Below, in pieces: positions 49,946 through 60,240 of a stretch of 64,000 nt of DNA. Source of the stretch: Pagrus major (lineage: Eukaryota > Chordata > Actinopteri > Spariformes > Sparidae); NCBI RefSeq assembly GCF_040436345.1, contig NC_133220.1:10175664-10239663 (forward strand), written 5' to 3'. The notes beneath the pieces were generated by a model. The model saw only the letters and a list, made by a program, of their open reading frames with translations, was not told the origin of the DNA and ran no database searches. How positions within the stretch are numbered: the first letter of the stretch is position 1; each line of letters starts with the position of its first letter. Both the position numbers and the translations under genes were made by a program.

Positions 49946-51400
49946 TGTGTGTGTGTGTGACTGAGAGAGGAAAAGTACCTGTTACAGTTCTTTGAGATCG
50001 CATAATACAATACATCACATTGTTAGGCTTTGTTTTATCTGCATCTCTTTATTATGCTCACCGGTTCCCCCTTGAAGTTACAGTACAGTCTATCTGTCTC
50101 AGACAGCCCCGACTCAAAGGCATTATAAGTTCCTGGTTTGTAGGAAACTAACATTCAGTTTCATTCATTTCATTTGTTAGTATTTGTCGGGGGGGATGGA
50201 CCTGGTTCGTTTCATCTGCTCATGAATGGCAAAATTACAGTTTTTGGTTCTTTTGATTCAGGACTAATAAACCTCAGTCAGATGAAGGAACAATGAGTCA
50301 TACAGACCAGATCAACAAAGACAACTAAACCCCTCTGTCCCTGCACTCTCCCTGCTATGAGGAAATAGAAAGGGGGGATGCATTTTCATCATTTCGCTTA
50401 CAAAGGGGGTGACATCCCCCCTCATCTCTCTTCAACTCATCTAAAGGCAATAATTAATAATTTTATTTTTTATGTGCAAAGTACTATGAGGGGGGGTGGC
50501 AGGTTAAAAAGAGGGATGCATTCTGATCATTTTGCTTAAAAGGGGGGTGACATCGCTGCTCAAATCATTTATTGTGTCAAGAACCACATTTCCTATTTTT
50601 GTTAAGTTGCTCTGTTAATTCTTTTTACATTGATCATCTGATCTACAAGCAATTTCAGCACTAATAATTAGTAAAAATCAAAGTTGAAAAGCTTTTTATG
50701 AGTGGGGGTGGCGGGTTAAAAAGGAGGATGGCATCGCCCCTTAAATCACCTACTGCCAATAATTATTTATAAAAACATTATTCAATGTTTTACAATTATA
50801 TAAAAAGCAAGCAAAGCAGCACATTATTCAATTTGTGTTTAAGAAACGACAATTTATCTGTCATTGAAGCAGGTTGGTCAACTGTTCTACAAGCAATTAT
50901 TTCAGCACTAATAATAATAATAATAATAATCAAATAATGTAAGACAATCTTTTAATAAATCCCATGTCGAAAAATTAGCCTCAGCGTCACAGCAGCGATG
51001 AAAAGTACAAAAACTGAGTTTTTAATACACATTTTACAATAACAGCTGATCCATAGGGCTGATCAGGTCAATGTTTCACTTGATTGTTTATTCTGTGACA
51101 TACCTGAATTTTTCATTTTGTGCTATGTGGTCCCCAAAAATAATGCAACACATGCATATATGCACCTATATACCTGACTCATTTATACTTCAAAGTATAT
51201 GACAAATAAAAATAAATGACATAAACAGGTGTGACAGTAGTATTATGTATTGAGGGGACTGGAGGATGTTCTGCTGTGTGTCATCACTGTATATCTGTAT
51301 CTGTGTGTCTCTGGGCCTTCTCGAAGTCCCTCGTTTAACAGGAAACGCGACATTTCCAGCTGTGTGTCTCAAACAATGGACCGTCTAAACAAACACACCG
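49946..51400. other. Intergenic region between phc2 and tcp11
   Basis: No gene seen. It contains the G-rich three-copy repeat at 50370-50760 and AT-rich flanks. Confidence 0.6.
50370..50760 (+). repeat. Three imperfect G-rich repeat copies
   Basis: Copies near 50370-50450, 50488-50570 and 50698-50760 share GGGGGTGGC[AG]GGTTAAAAA, then GGGATGCATT[TC]..ATCATTT and GGGGGTGACATC[GC]. Spacing is about 115-210 bases, so this is a decayed local duplication or clustered insertions, not a regular satellite. Confidence 0.6.
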
Positions 51401-51479
51401 GGGCCGCTTTCCATTGTGTTTCTACAACAGAAGCACGAACAAGAGGCAGGTACGAGTTCAGTGTCAAACACAGTGACGG

Positions 51480-51720
51480 CTGCAGAGCCAAAGGGGGCGG
51501 GGCCATACAGTAAGGACACGCCCATTGTTTTGATTTGAGAGTGGACCGTACCAACAGAAGCAGCCTTTGTTTTCTGTTTTTAATATATAAGTTAAAAAAG
51601 TGAATCATTAAATGTGTTATATCCACACGCCGTGTCAGTATACGGTCGCACAAACACGTTAAAATCACGTGTTGATTGGTAACAACGTGTTATTATCACC
51701 CCCGACCCCCCCATACCTCT
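51480..51720 (+). promoter_or_regulatory. tcp11: tcp11 promoter region
   Basis: A GC box (GGGGGCGGGG, 51493-51502), a TCACGTG E-box (51665-51671) next to an inverted CCAAT (ATTGG near 51676), and a second TCACGTGA palindrome at 51787-51794 close to the exon 1 donor. There is no clear TATA box. It lies directly upstream of the first tcp11 splice donor. Confidence 0.5.
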
Positions 51721-51729
51721 GTTGGAGTG

Positions 51730-51855
51730 GTTCAGTCCGGATTTAAACTTGAACGTTCGTGTTTTGATGTTTGTGGTTTTTAAACGTCACGTGAAGAGTT
51801 TGAACGAGTCAGAGGGTTTATTTTACTTTTTACATCATCGAAACACCAACAACAG
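51730..51855 (+). other. tcp11: tcp11 exon 1, non-coding (5' UTR)
   Basis: Ends AACAACAG|GTAAGT (GT at 51856-51857). The first ATG compatible with the family frame is in the next exon. The 5' end is not visible and is estimated. Confidence 0.45.
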
Positions 51856-51971
51856 GTAAGTTAGCTCACGCAAAGTCAACTATTGTCGTTACATTGTAAT
51901 TTGTTTTGTTTGTTTATTGTTTGTTTGTGTCTCGTGCGGTCACTAATCTTCTGTATGACGTTAGCTTTTCT

Positions 51972-52180
51972 TTAGTGGTGGAAAGTAACGAGCAGGTACA
52001 TTTACTCAAGTACTGTAAATGTACTCAAATACAATTTTGAGGTAACTTTTTCCCAGTTTTTTACTACTTTACTAAACTTGTAATGTTACTCCACTACAAT
52101 TATTGTACTTTTTACTCCACGTTTATTGTATATCTTACTTAATTACTAATGTAACTAGTTACTTTGTCTGATCAATAATA
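51972..52180 (+). mobile_element. Dispersed repeat (GTACATTTACTCAAG type)
   Basis: AGTGGTGGAAAGTAACGAGC, GTACATTTACTCAAGTACTG, TGTTACTCCACTACAATTAT and TACTTTTTACTCCAC are characteristic of a very frequent teleost repeat. It lies in tcp11 intron 1. A related copy is in the phc2 3' UTR (48060-48180). Confidence 0.65.
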
Positions 52181-52261
52181 GTAAATACTGTCAACAGGTA
52201 AACTCTGATGTGTGTGTTGTGTATATGCAGGCTTTATTGAAGTGATCAACCAGTATGTCTT

Positions 52262-52395
52262 TACTTATTATTAATCAATCTATCAATCAATCAAACTTTA
52301 TTTATAAAGCACCTTTCAAACAAATCAAAATGCTTTACAAGTGAGAAACATGGTATAAAAACAGGTTTAGAGACTAATGCACACCAATTGCAATA
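52262..52395 (-). mobile_element. LINE-type 3' tail fragment
   Basis: ATCAATCAATCAAACTTTAT, then AAAGCACCTTTCA and AAATGCTTTACAAGTG form the reverse complement of a fish LINE tail with its short terminal repeat (ATCA)n. No coding part remains. Confidence 0.55.
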
Positions 52396-52699
52396 AAATT
52401 AATAGTTAAAATAAAATATAAAAAAAAACAAGCAATAGAAATCATGAGAAAAATGAAATAAAATATTGCATGTAAAAATGTTAGTATAATAATAATACCA
52501 ACAGAAAAATGTCAATAGAAAGTAATACTCCCCAAGACCTGTAAACACACTTGAATGTGTAAAATTAGTGGACTTACCCTTTAAAAAACAGATCTAGTCC
52601 TTTTCCTTCACTGTCTTTTTAACTCTATAATCATATTTTAAGTGCCATGACAGTACATTTGCATTATTATATTAATTTTATGTCTGCAATTTACAACTA

Positions 52700-53005
52700 T
52701 GTGCATTGTGTGATTAGTTTTTAGATTATTTTCTCAATCAATTGTATAAAGTGCCAGAAAAAGTAAAAAAATAAATGTTGTATTGTCCCATAGTTGAGTT
52801 AGATGTAGCTAGATATCTTGTTTTCTTTGACCAACAGACCAAAACCAAAATAAATGATGTTCATTATCATATATAACAAAGAAAAGCGTCAAATCTTCAC
52901 ATCTGAAAGGTTTGAATGTTTGACGGACGATTAATCAATTACCAAATTAGCTGCAGATGAATTTTCTGCTGATTGAGTAATTGCTTAATCGACTAATAAT
53001 TGCCA
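52700..53005 (+). mobile_element. Dispersed palindromic-end repeat, copy
   Basis: Diverged copy of the 34033-34330 family in tcp11 intron 1: GATTATTTTCTCAATCAATT, TTGTTTTCTTTGACCAACAG and ATTGCTTAATCGACTAATAA. It ends about 100 bases before exon 2. Confidence 0.5.
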
Positions 53006-53101
53006 CTCTTAATATTTTCATTTTGCGCACAACGAGAAACAAAATGGCCGATGTCACCGAGCTATGTTGTTGCTTATTTACTGACTAATTTAAATGTCCA
53101 G

Positions 53102-53192
53102 ACTGTTGCTGAAATGCCGAATCAAAGAGACGAGGCCGCCGATGATTCCCCCGCTGACCTCCCCTGTCTGGAAAAACTTGACTCTCCTACGG
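53102..53192 (+). CDS. tcp11: tcp11 exon 2 (start codon, residues 1-27)
   Basis: Acceptor AATGTCCAG, donor CCTACGG|GTACGA. ATG at 53114 gives [20 protein letters not shown], an acidic leader. Bases 53102-53113 are 5' UTR. An ATG further upstream in the same open stretch lies before the acceptor and was not used. Confidence 0.75.
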
Positions 53193-54893
53193 GTACGAAG
53201 CTTTATTATGGCAGTTATTGTTTTCAGACACGTTCAGGGAGCATTAGTAATTGAATTATTACCACCGTGGCAGTTTTAATTATCTGTGGGTGTGTGTGTC
53301 CTGTCTGCGGTGTCAGGGAGCCCACCCACCGCCTCATTATCCAGTCTGATGGAGCTGGAAAATTGTGTTTCCAACCTGAGCCTCGCACACGAGATAGTGG
53401 TGAACAGAGACTTCTGCTTCAAACCCCAGAGCCCTCCTACAGACAGGCAAGAAAAACACTCCACCGCAGCTGAAGTGACCTTGGGTTACTTCTATTTCCA
53501 AAATTAATTGAGAGTTTGGTCCCCGTCGAGCTCTCCCTTTAACTGTTTTTCCCTTCTGTAGCCTGGAGGGCAGAGTGACGGAGATTGTTCACCGGGCGTT
53601 TTGGGACTGTCTTCAAGAGGAGCTGAACAGCGATCCGCCAAACTACGATCATGCCGTCGTCCTGCTCCAGGAAGTCAAGACTGTAAGTGTGTACGGCATC
53701 AAATCAGACACATTAGCAGCAGAGAGGGAGACGGTCCGCTGAGACCTCTGACCCCGTTCGTTCTCACATGCTTTGAAGATCAGAACCAGTGAGTGTAGAC
53801 GGTCCGGACAAATGACACAGAAACATAAACACGACGACAGAGGAACGTCTGCGATGTCAGACTTCATCAGCGTCATCTGCTTTTCACAGAGACGGTAATA
53901 ATAAAATCTAGAGGTGAAACAACTGAACTCTTAATGCTGATGAATCCATTCACAGTGATGAAAGAACACAGGACAGGAGACAGGACGCTAATCCTTGTTC
54001 TGAGAGCGATAAGTACGCCATTTCATTCATTCATGAAGATCTAGGTTAGCGACTTTATCCAGTGAGTGTTACTCACACTTATTATTGCTTAGCCTCCTAA
54101 TGTAACACTTCTAAAGCCTTGAAAGCACCGTCGTCGTGTCAGTTATTATGATGTTACATCATTCTCGTGTGTGTGTGTGGTAAGTATGAAGCGACTGCTG
54201 GCAGCAGATCAGCTGTGCTTGGCATAAAGACTGGAAACAAGGGGAATCGGCTTACCTAGCTCTGTCCAAAGGTAACAAAATACACCTATTAGCCCCTCTA
54301 AAGCATGCTAATTACTACATTATATCTCGTATGTTTACTCCATACGAAAAACAAAGTGTTAAAATGACATGCCGTGGTGTTAAAAGGTGTTATTTGCCAA
54401 ACTATTTCTGGGCCCGTCACTTCCTGAAATTTCCAGTGGTTACCTGGTAACCTCATGTCTCCAGCAGTGTCAGTCTTCTCACGTAACACTTAGCAAGAAG
54501 TGTATTTTACAAAATGTAAATCTGTCCCTTTAATCCTTAATTGTCCAACCATCACTATTTTTTAGGTGAGTTATTGAATTGTTCTCAGCTAAAGGCAGCC
54601 TTATATATTTCTATCTCCTGTCAGATGCTTCAGTCCCTGCTGCTGCCCGCTCACGTCAGACTGAGATCTCAGATGGACGAGGTACTGGACATGGAGCTGA
54701 TCCAGCAGGAAGTCAATCACGGAGCTCTGGATCTCCACAGACTGGCAGGATACATCATCAACACCATGGCATCTTTGTGTGCACCGGTCCGCGACCCAGA
54801 GGTCAGCGCACTGAGGGAGCTCAAGGACCCTGTGGAGCTCCTGAGGTGAGGGGAAGCTTGACAACACTTTTACAGACAGTACTTGTATCTATG

Positions 54894-54924
<31 letters not shown>

Positions 54925-57900
54925 CGTGGTTTATACCTTTATTTTCTGTACATTGTCTTCTCTGTCTCTTCCTTCTCCCGTCTTCTTCTTGTAAAGCACT
55001 TTTTCTGTCTTCAGAAGTGCTCTATAAATAAAGTTAAGTAAAAGCCGTTTCACCCGAACCTTATTCCCCCTCCGTTCCCTCAGGGAGATCTTCCGAGTCT
55101 TGGGCCTGATGAAGACGGACATGGTTAACTTCACCATCCAGAGCCTGAGGCCTCACCTCCTGCAGCAGGCCGTGCAGTATGAGAGGGCCAAATTCCAGCA
55201 GATCCTGGACAAGCAGCCAGGTGAGACCGCCCGCCCACCACAGCTCGAGTGATGGACGACGAAGGTGACTTTGTGACTGTGAAGTTTATGGTCACTGTAT
55301 ATTTCACTTTTCAATTAAACTGATTTTTTGACCTTTGTCGCTCTAAAGCACCGTCCTGCCATTTTTCAGCTTCTCGTAGATTGGAGCCGGACAGCCAATC
55401 AGTGAACTCTGTTCTGTCTAAGTGCAGCTGGCTAATCAGAGTCATTGGCAGAGTGACAGGGTCCTCAGTGCTGACAGTCATGTTAGCTGTTGGATTAAAG
55501 TCTTTTTCTCTCTTTCTTTCTGAAAATCCTCCAGAATGCATTTTGTTAGCAAATTACTTAATGAGGTTAATAAGTAGGATTGTCTTCCATTTTTCATACG
55601 AGTTTTTTATAGCCGTGAGTGTAGGTGTAATTTCCTCCTCTCGGTACAGAAACCATTAATTGATGCTTAGAGAGTGAAGCAAATGTACTGCAAACACATT
55701 TTAACTGGTTTTAGTTCCCATCCTCCCTGAACAGAGACGTACATCCACTGTCTGCATCACTGAAAACACCTTGTGAATCATAATAATTCAGTGGCATTGC
55801 ACTTAATATGTTAATATTATGTATTTCACTGTTTCACCTCAGCTTCTCTGGACAACACCATGGCTTGGCTTCAGGCAGCAGCGTCAGAAGAGGCGTCGGC
55901 CGTCAGAGCTCGCTCTGACTCTTCCAGTCTTGACAGCGAAGGTCCTCTCAGCGCCACCGCCGTCCTCAACCGGGCCTACATGCGTCTGCTACACTGGGAC
56001 CCGCGGGACCAGAAATATCCCGAGGTCAGCTGCAGCCTGTAAAATTACGTCACACTGCACTCTGGTTTTCATTTGAGTGATATTTTATTGATTATCAGGG
56101 AATCTTCAATCTCCCAACACACTCCTCCTCACCCTGCAGCCTGTTAAAGAATGTGACAACACATAAGAGCTCACGTAGCGCTGTCGAGCAGCGGCTCTCA
56201 GCCTCTCTTTGTCTGATGTACCCACGGCCCTGTCAGATGAACTCACGTAACCCTCCGTCAACGTCACCCATCATCTTCCAAATGATTAATCTGAACTGAT
56301 TTAAACTTATTTAACACTTTTAACTATATAAGGTAGATTGTTAGCCGACAATAATGTTTACATATAATTGAATTCTGAGTGTTTAGGTGGTTTGATCAAA
56401 TTTGCATCTGTATTACACTTTGAAGCTGAATGTTTCAAATATTTATTCAATGCTTTTAGCTTCTACTTTAGTCTTTATACATTTAACTACTATTAGCTAT
56501 TTCCACACTTAATCCATCACTTCAAGCTAACAATTCCATGTTGTATCTACTCATTTTAGCTAACAACTTCTCTCATACCCATTACTTTTAACTATTTGAA
56601 CTGTTTATTACTTTAAGCTATCTAGTTTAGCTACTTCAACACGTTATCCATTACCTTAAGCTAATAATTTCAACCATTATTTATTGCTTTTAGCTAATAA
56701 TTTTAGCTAACTATTTCACCAACTATTTCATCTGTTAATCATTACTTTAACATCTATTTTAGGCATTTATACATTAAGCTACTGAGCTAATTCAACACTT
56801 AATCCATTATTTTTAGCTAACTGTTTCAATTGTTAGCTATCTATTTTTGCTACAGTGCTTTCAGTTTATAATTTCAACACTTTATAACAATTTAATCATT
56901 TATCTATTCATTTTAGCCAACTATTGAACTGTTTATTACGCTTAGCTATATATTTTAGCTGCATACAAAATCTTTTACCCAACAATTTCAACCATTTATG
57001 TCACTTTTAGAATATGAATGAATATGGTAATTGTTCATTCATTACATTCTCTGCTGGCTTGAAAACTAGTTTTCATGCACTCTCAATATATGGCTATTTA
57101 TTTTTTAATCAAAACATAATTTCCTTGTTTTCATCTTTTTTTTTTCAATCAGTTAAGCTGCTCTACAATCTTTCCATGTACCTTCTAGCAACTGCACAAG
57201 TACTCCCTCGGGTACAAGTACCGCTGAAACACTGTTGTAGAATATCCAGTGCAGCTTTTTGTATCAACACCCGCAGCGTTTTTTCCTTCAGACATCTGTG
57301 TCTCATATTCATGCTGAAAATCCCCTGTGAGTAACCTCCTGACACTTGACCCTTCCCCGACCTCCACACACAGACCGCGCTGATGGACCGAGCCCGTCTG
57401 GACGCCCTGGGCCAGCAGCTCCAGATGTTGGTCCTGGAGGCATCTGTGCTGCTGCTGACCAACGCTCAGTGTGGGGGCGCCGTTTTGTCTCTGCAGGGGT
57501 TTGTAGGTAAACTCAGGCAGTCCGTCGCTGCCCTGCTGGAGGGCAGTCACACCAGGTAAGAGGAGGATTTGGTGATGCATGTACTGGCTGTCATGGGGAA
57601 CAGGTATCGTATGAGAAGGAAACCAATGGAGGTGACAGCAGCCAACTAGCTTGTCAGAACGGATCCAGCTAACCTCATTCTTTCTGTTCAAGAGACGCCC
57701 CGTCATGATTAGTGGATAAATGTGGAACAGCAGCTCGTGATATTCGAGGGCTGCTCACACTCTGGTCCAAGCTGCAATAACATGTAGCACAGGGCATTTC
57801 TCACTTAATCACTGCTATTTTATTTAATCTGAATCTCTTTTGAGACCTAGATGTTATTAAAGACTCTTATTTATCGACTTCCACGATCCTGTGACTTACT

Positions 57901-59191
57901 CCACATCTAATGAAACCTGCTGGTTATTCATGTAATTCTGGTTTCTGGCGCTGCAGGGAAGCTGACCTGAAGGGTGCGCTGCTGGGGCTCGGGGAGACGG
58001 TACTGCAGCAGGTGACAGACGCTTTGAGTGGCCAGGGAGGAGCAGCGCTGCCTCGGGAGAGCCTGGATCTGCTGAGGGGACAAATATCTGAGCTGTGGAG
58101 GCACAACAACCCTGTCCGCACACTCATAGGTCAGGCTGAACACGAGAGTCCTAGATAAATGATTAATTGAAGTACAAATGGGGGGAGAAATCCACATTAG
58201 ATATCAGATGCAGAAGTTTATACTGCTGAGTATAGGTGGTTATGGTTTTACTTCATATAAAATGTGCTGGTTACACACCTCCTTCAATGCTACTGGAAAT
58301 ACATTTTGTTAAATAATAATAATTATAAAGAAGTTGCAGTTATTTTTAGTCTTTCAAAAGCTGCGATCTAACATTTATTTTCAATACTTGTTGCCACGAT
58401 GACGTCCTGACAGTGTTTTCTCCAACCAATAGTCCAAAACCAGAAGTCAATCAGCTCGCCATCATATATGAAAAGTAAAGATGCAATGAACCACATTACT
58501 GACACTTTTAATTGATTATTAAAACAGTCATAAAATAATATTTAGTAAATTAATTAATTGTTTCAACTCTCAAGCACAAGTGGGGGAAAAACAATTTGTT
58601 CACATTGTAGAGAACTTATTGCTTGAAACTGTTGGTTTTATCAGATAACCACAGGCTGGTGTGTGGTTTACAAAATTCTGACTTTTCTAGGTTAATAAAA
58701 TTCCTTCAAACGTATTAAAATACATCTTGATTGAGATATTGTAGTATATTTTAATCTATAAAGAGCTGACATGTTTGGAATGCACCATTTTCAGTCAACA
58801 AGAGAAACATGCATAATAATGTCATTCAGTTTGGGTTATCTCCGGCCACATTCATGGTTTTAAAATTGAATGCGAGCTGCTGTGGAGAGCTGACTTCCTT
58901 CCCTCTCTCTCTCTCTCTCTCTCCTCCGCCCCCTCATCATTCTCTCTATCAAACGTAGGAGAAAGGGTACAGGTCTTCCTCCAGGCCATGCTGCAGGGCG
59001 GCCCAGCTAAAAGGAGTCCAGAGCCGCCCGCTCCCCTCGGGCTGGTGAGTGCCGAGCTGGCCGAGCTGGGAACGGCCTTTGGGCGAATCGTCCACTTCAA
59101 CCGAACCGTCTTTGGTCCCTTCTATGCACCCGTCCTCAGGAAACTGCTGTTCCCACCTGCAGAGGCCGAGACCGGGGAGGACTCACGCTAG
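53114..59191 (+). CDS. tcp11: T-complex protein 11 family gene, whole CDS span
   Basis: Nine coding exons, listed separately, join in frame to 1458 nt, or 485 residues; human TCP11 is about 503. The product is an all-helical TCP11-domain protein. In mammals TCP11 is testis-enriched and linked to sperm capacitation and cAMP signalling; the paralogues TCP11L1 and TCP11L2 are broader. Hallmarks seen: [55 protein letters not shown] and GPFY near the end. DMVN, LDKQPASL and AELAELG resemble TCP11 more than TCP11L1/L2, whereas the N-terminal [14 protein letters not shown] is closer to TCP11L1. The exact paralogue is therefore probable, not certain. Same strand as phc2, with about 1.5 kb between the estimated phc2 end and this promoter. 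Confidence 0.85.
53317..53446 (+). CDS. tcp11: tcp11 exon 3 (residues 27-70)
   Basis: Acceptor GCGGTGTCAG; ends ACAGACAG|GCAAGA, a GC splice donor. It encodes [20 protein letters not shown] and [18 protein letters not shown]. The GC donor is the only one that joins in frame to LEGRVTEIV in the next exon (codon AG|C, Ser). Confidence 0.85.
53562..53682 (+). CDS. tcp11: tcp11 exon 4 (residues 70-110)
   Basis: Acceptor TTCTGTAG, donor AAGACT|GTAAGT. It encodes [20 protein letters not shown] and [17 protein letters not shown], the start of the TCP11 domain. It ends in phase 0. Confidence 0.92.
54625..54845 (+). CDS. tcp11: tcp11 exon 5 (residues 111-184)
   Basis: Acceptor CTCCTGTCAG, donor CTGAG|GTGAGG. 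It encodes [40 protein letters not shown] and [18 protein letters not shown], strongly family-like. Confidence 0.94.
54897..54923. repeat. (TA)n microsatellite in tcp11 intron 5
   Basis: About 13 TA units, 50 bases after the exon 5 donor. Confidence 0.9.
55084..55220 (+). CDS. tcp11: tcp11 exon 6 (residues 184-230)
   Basis: Acceptor TTCCCTCAG, donor CAGCCAG|GTGAGA. It encodes [40 protein letters not shown] and LDKQP, the most conserved block of the TCP11 family. Confidence 0.95.
55843..56024 (+). CDS. tcp11: tcp11 exon 7 (residues 230-290)
   Basis: Acceptor TTTCACCTCAG, donor CCCGAG|GTCAGC. It encodes [20 protein letters not shown], a Ser-rich linker and [20 protein letters not shown], matching the family's 'LSPT.VL...YL.LL.WD' region. 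It ends in phase 0. Confidence 0.92.
56025..57373 (+). other. tcp11: tcp11 intron 7 with decayed tandem repeat
   Basis: Intron of 1349 nt. Most of it (56440-57010) is the AT-rich tandem array described separately; no exon is seen. Confidence 0.75.
56440..57010 (+). repeat. Decayed tandem array of TTTTAGCTAA units
   Basis: Near-periodic recurrence of TTTTAGCTAACTATTTCAAC followed by TGTTTATCCATTAC-like spacers, roughly every 30-45 bases and 12 or more times, with substitutions and indels. No part is coding. Confidence 0.7.
57374..57555 (+). CDS. tcp11: tcp11 exon 8 (residues 291-351)
   Basis: Acceptor CACACACAG, donor ACCAG|GTAAGA. It encodes [39 protein letters not shown] and [17 protein letters not shown], corresponding to the 'LMDRTRLQEL' region of human TCP11. 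Confidence 0.93.
57957..58129 (+). CDS. tcp11: tcp11 exon 9 (residues 351-409)
   Basis: Acceptor GGCGCTGCAG, donor CTCATAG|GTCAGG. It encodes [20 protein letters not shown], a Gly/Ala-containing linker and [20 protein letters not shown]. The frame is in phase with both neighbours. Confidence 0.92.
58130..58958 (+). other. tcp11: tcp11 intron 9
   Basis: Contains a diverged copy of the 34033-34330 repeat family (58376-58570) and a (CT)n tract at 58902-58922, 36 bases before the acceptor CAAACGTAG. Confidence 0.6.
58959..59191 (+). CDS. tcp11: tcp11 exon 10 and stop (residues 409-485)
   Basis: Acceptor AAACGTAG; stop TAG at 59189-59191. It encodes [40 protein letters not shown] and [18 protein letters not shown]. 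The C-terminus matches the family 'AELAELG...VFGP[FY]Y..IL..L' ending, so the gene is complete. Confidence 0.95.
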
Positions 59192-60240
59192 TCCGATGGC
59201 GACCCAGACAACCGCCGGTGAACTTAAACATACATAAACTGCCATTTGGGATTGAATGCGTGTAAATACGGGAAATGAGACTGTTTTAGGGAAAGACATT
59301 TACAGTCTGCAGGGGAAGAAATCATATATTTTTTTAGTACAAATCATAAAGTCTTTATCAAAGCCTGGGGCAGGTGCTGAATCAGTATTCCTGTAGTTCA
59401 TCTTAATCACACATTTGATTGCAACAAAACATAAAAAAAATTAAAAAATAGATTGTGTGAAACAAAATGAGTAGAAGTTTTCACCTGGACAAGAGTAACA
59501 AATAGTTTTCTGAAGTTTTAATGAAAAACCTAAGTGTGAGTCACAACAGGAGATTTATGGTGATTCAGAAAAGTTTTTTGAAAAGATTAGCTGTCTGGAA
59601 AACAAATGTTTTAGGTTTTCACTCAGATTAACACCCTCAGGAAAAAAGTACCAAAGATTATGCTCAAAGTTTGTAAATAATATTTTAGTTTTGAAATGTA
59701 GCTGGTTTCTGTTCTTTTCTTTGTGTTGACAGATGTTTATATATAACTCACCAAAGACAGTGTGCACTTTTTTCTCACTTATTTTTTTTTTTGCCTATAA
59801 ACCAAAAAATATCAGTGTTTCCCCTTCAGTTGTTGGTATTAGCGGGGGTGGTGTACGATACAGGTGCTTATATGTCAACAAACACCGCATTAATTAATTA
59901 TAATTTTAGAGGCCAAATCACCGTGACATCGCACGAACAATCACATCTGGGCAAGAGAACGGACGCGCTGTTGATTTGCATCGCAGAGATATTTGAAATA
60001 TTTTTTAAATTTTTTTTTAGTTTTAGGTAAACCCAAGCTGTCATTTTCTCTGCATCAGACTCTTGCTTATGTCGTACAATCCCTCACAGTGAACACATTT
60101 ATATTAACTTAAGTGTTACCAAAGTCCCTTTAGGCAAGTCTTGCCACACTGCCAGCCATTTTGGCAACACCCCAGACAGTTATTTTAGGTTAACAAGACC
60201 AGGCTCCTATTAAATAAATTGGGAGAGAGACATAACTTCG
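59192..60240 (+). other. tcp11: tcp11 3' UTR (end inferred)
   Basis: Non-coding and AT-rich. The nearest good AATAAA is near 60215 (TTAAATAAATTGG); another is near 61094. The true cleavage site cannot be fixed from sequence alone. Confidence 0.35.

Noticed and set aside
57185..57706. 173-codon minus-strand frame across tcp11 exon 8
   Set aside because: Antisense shadow of a real coding exon.
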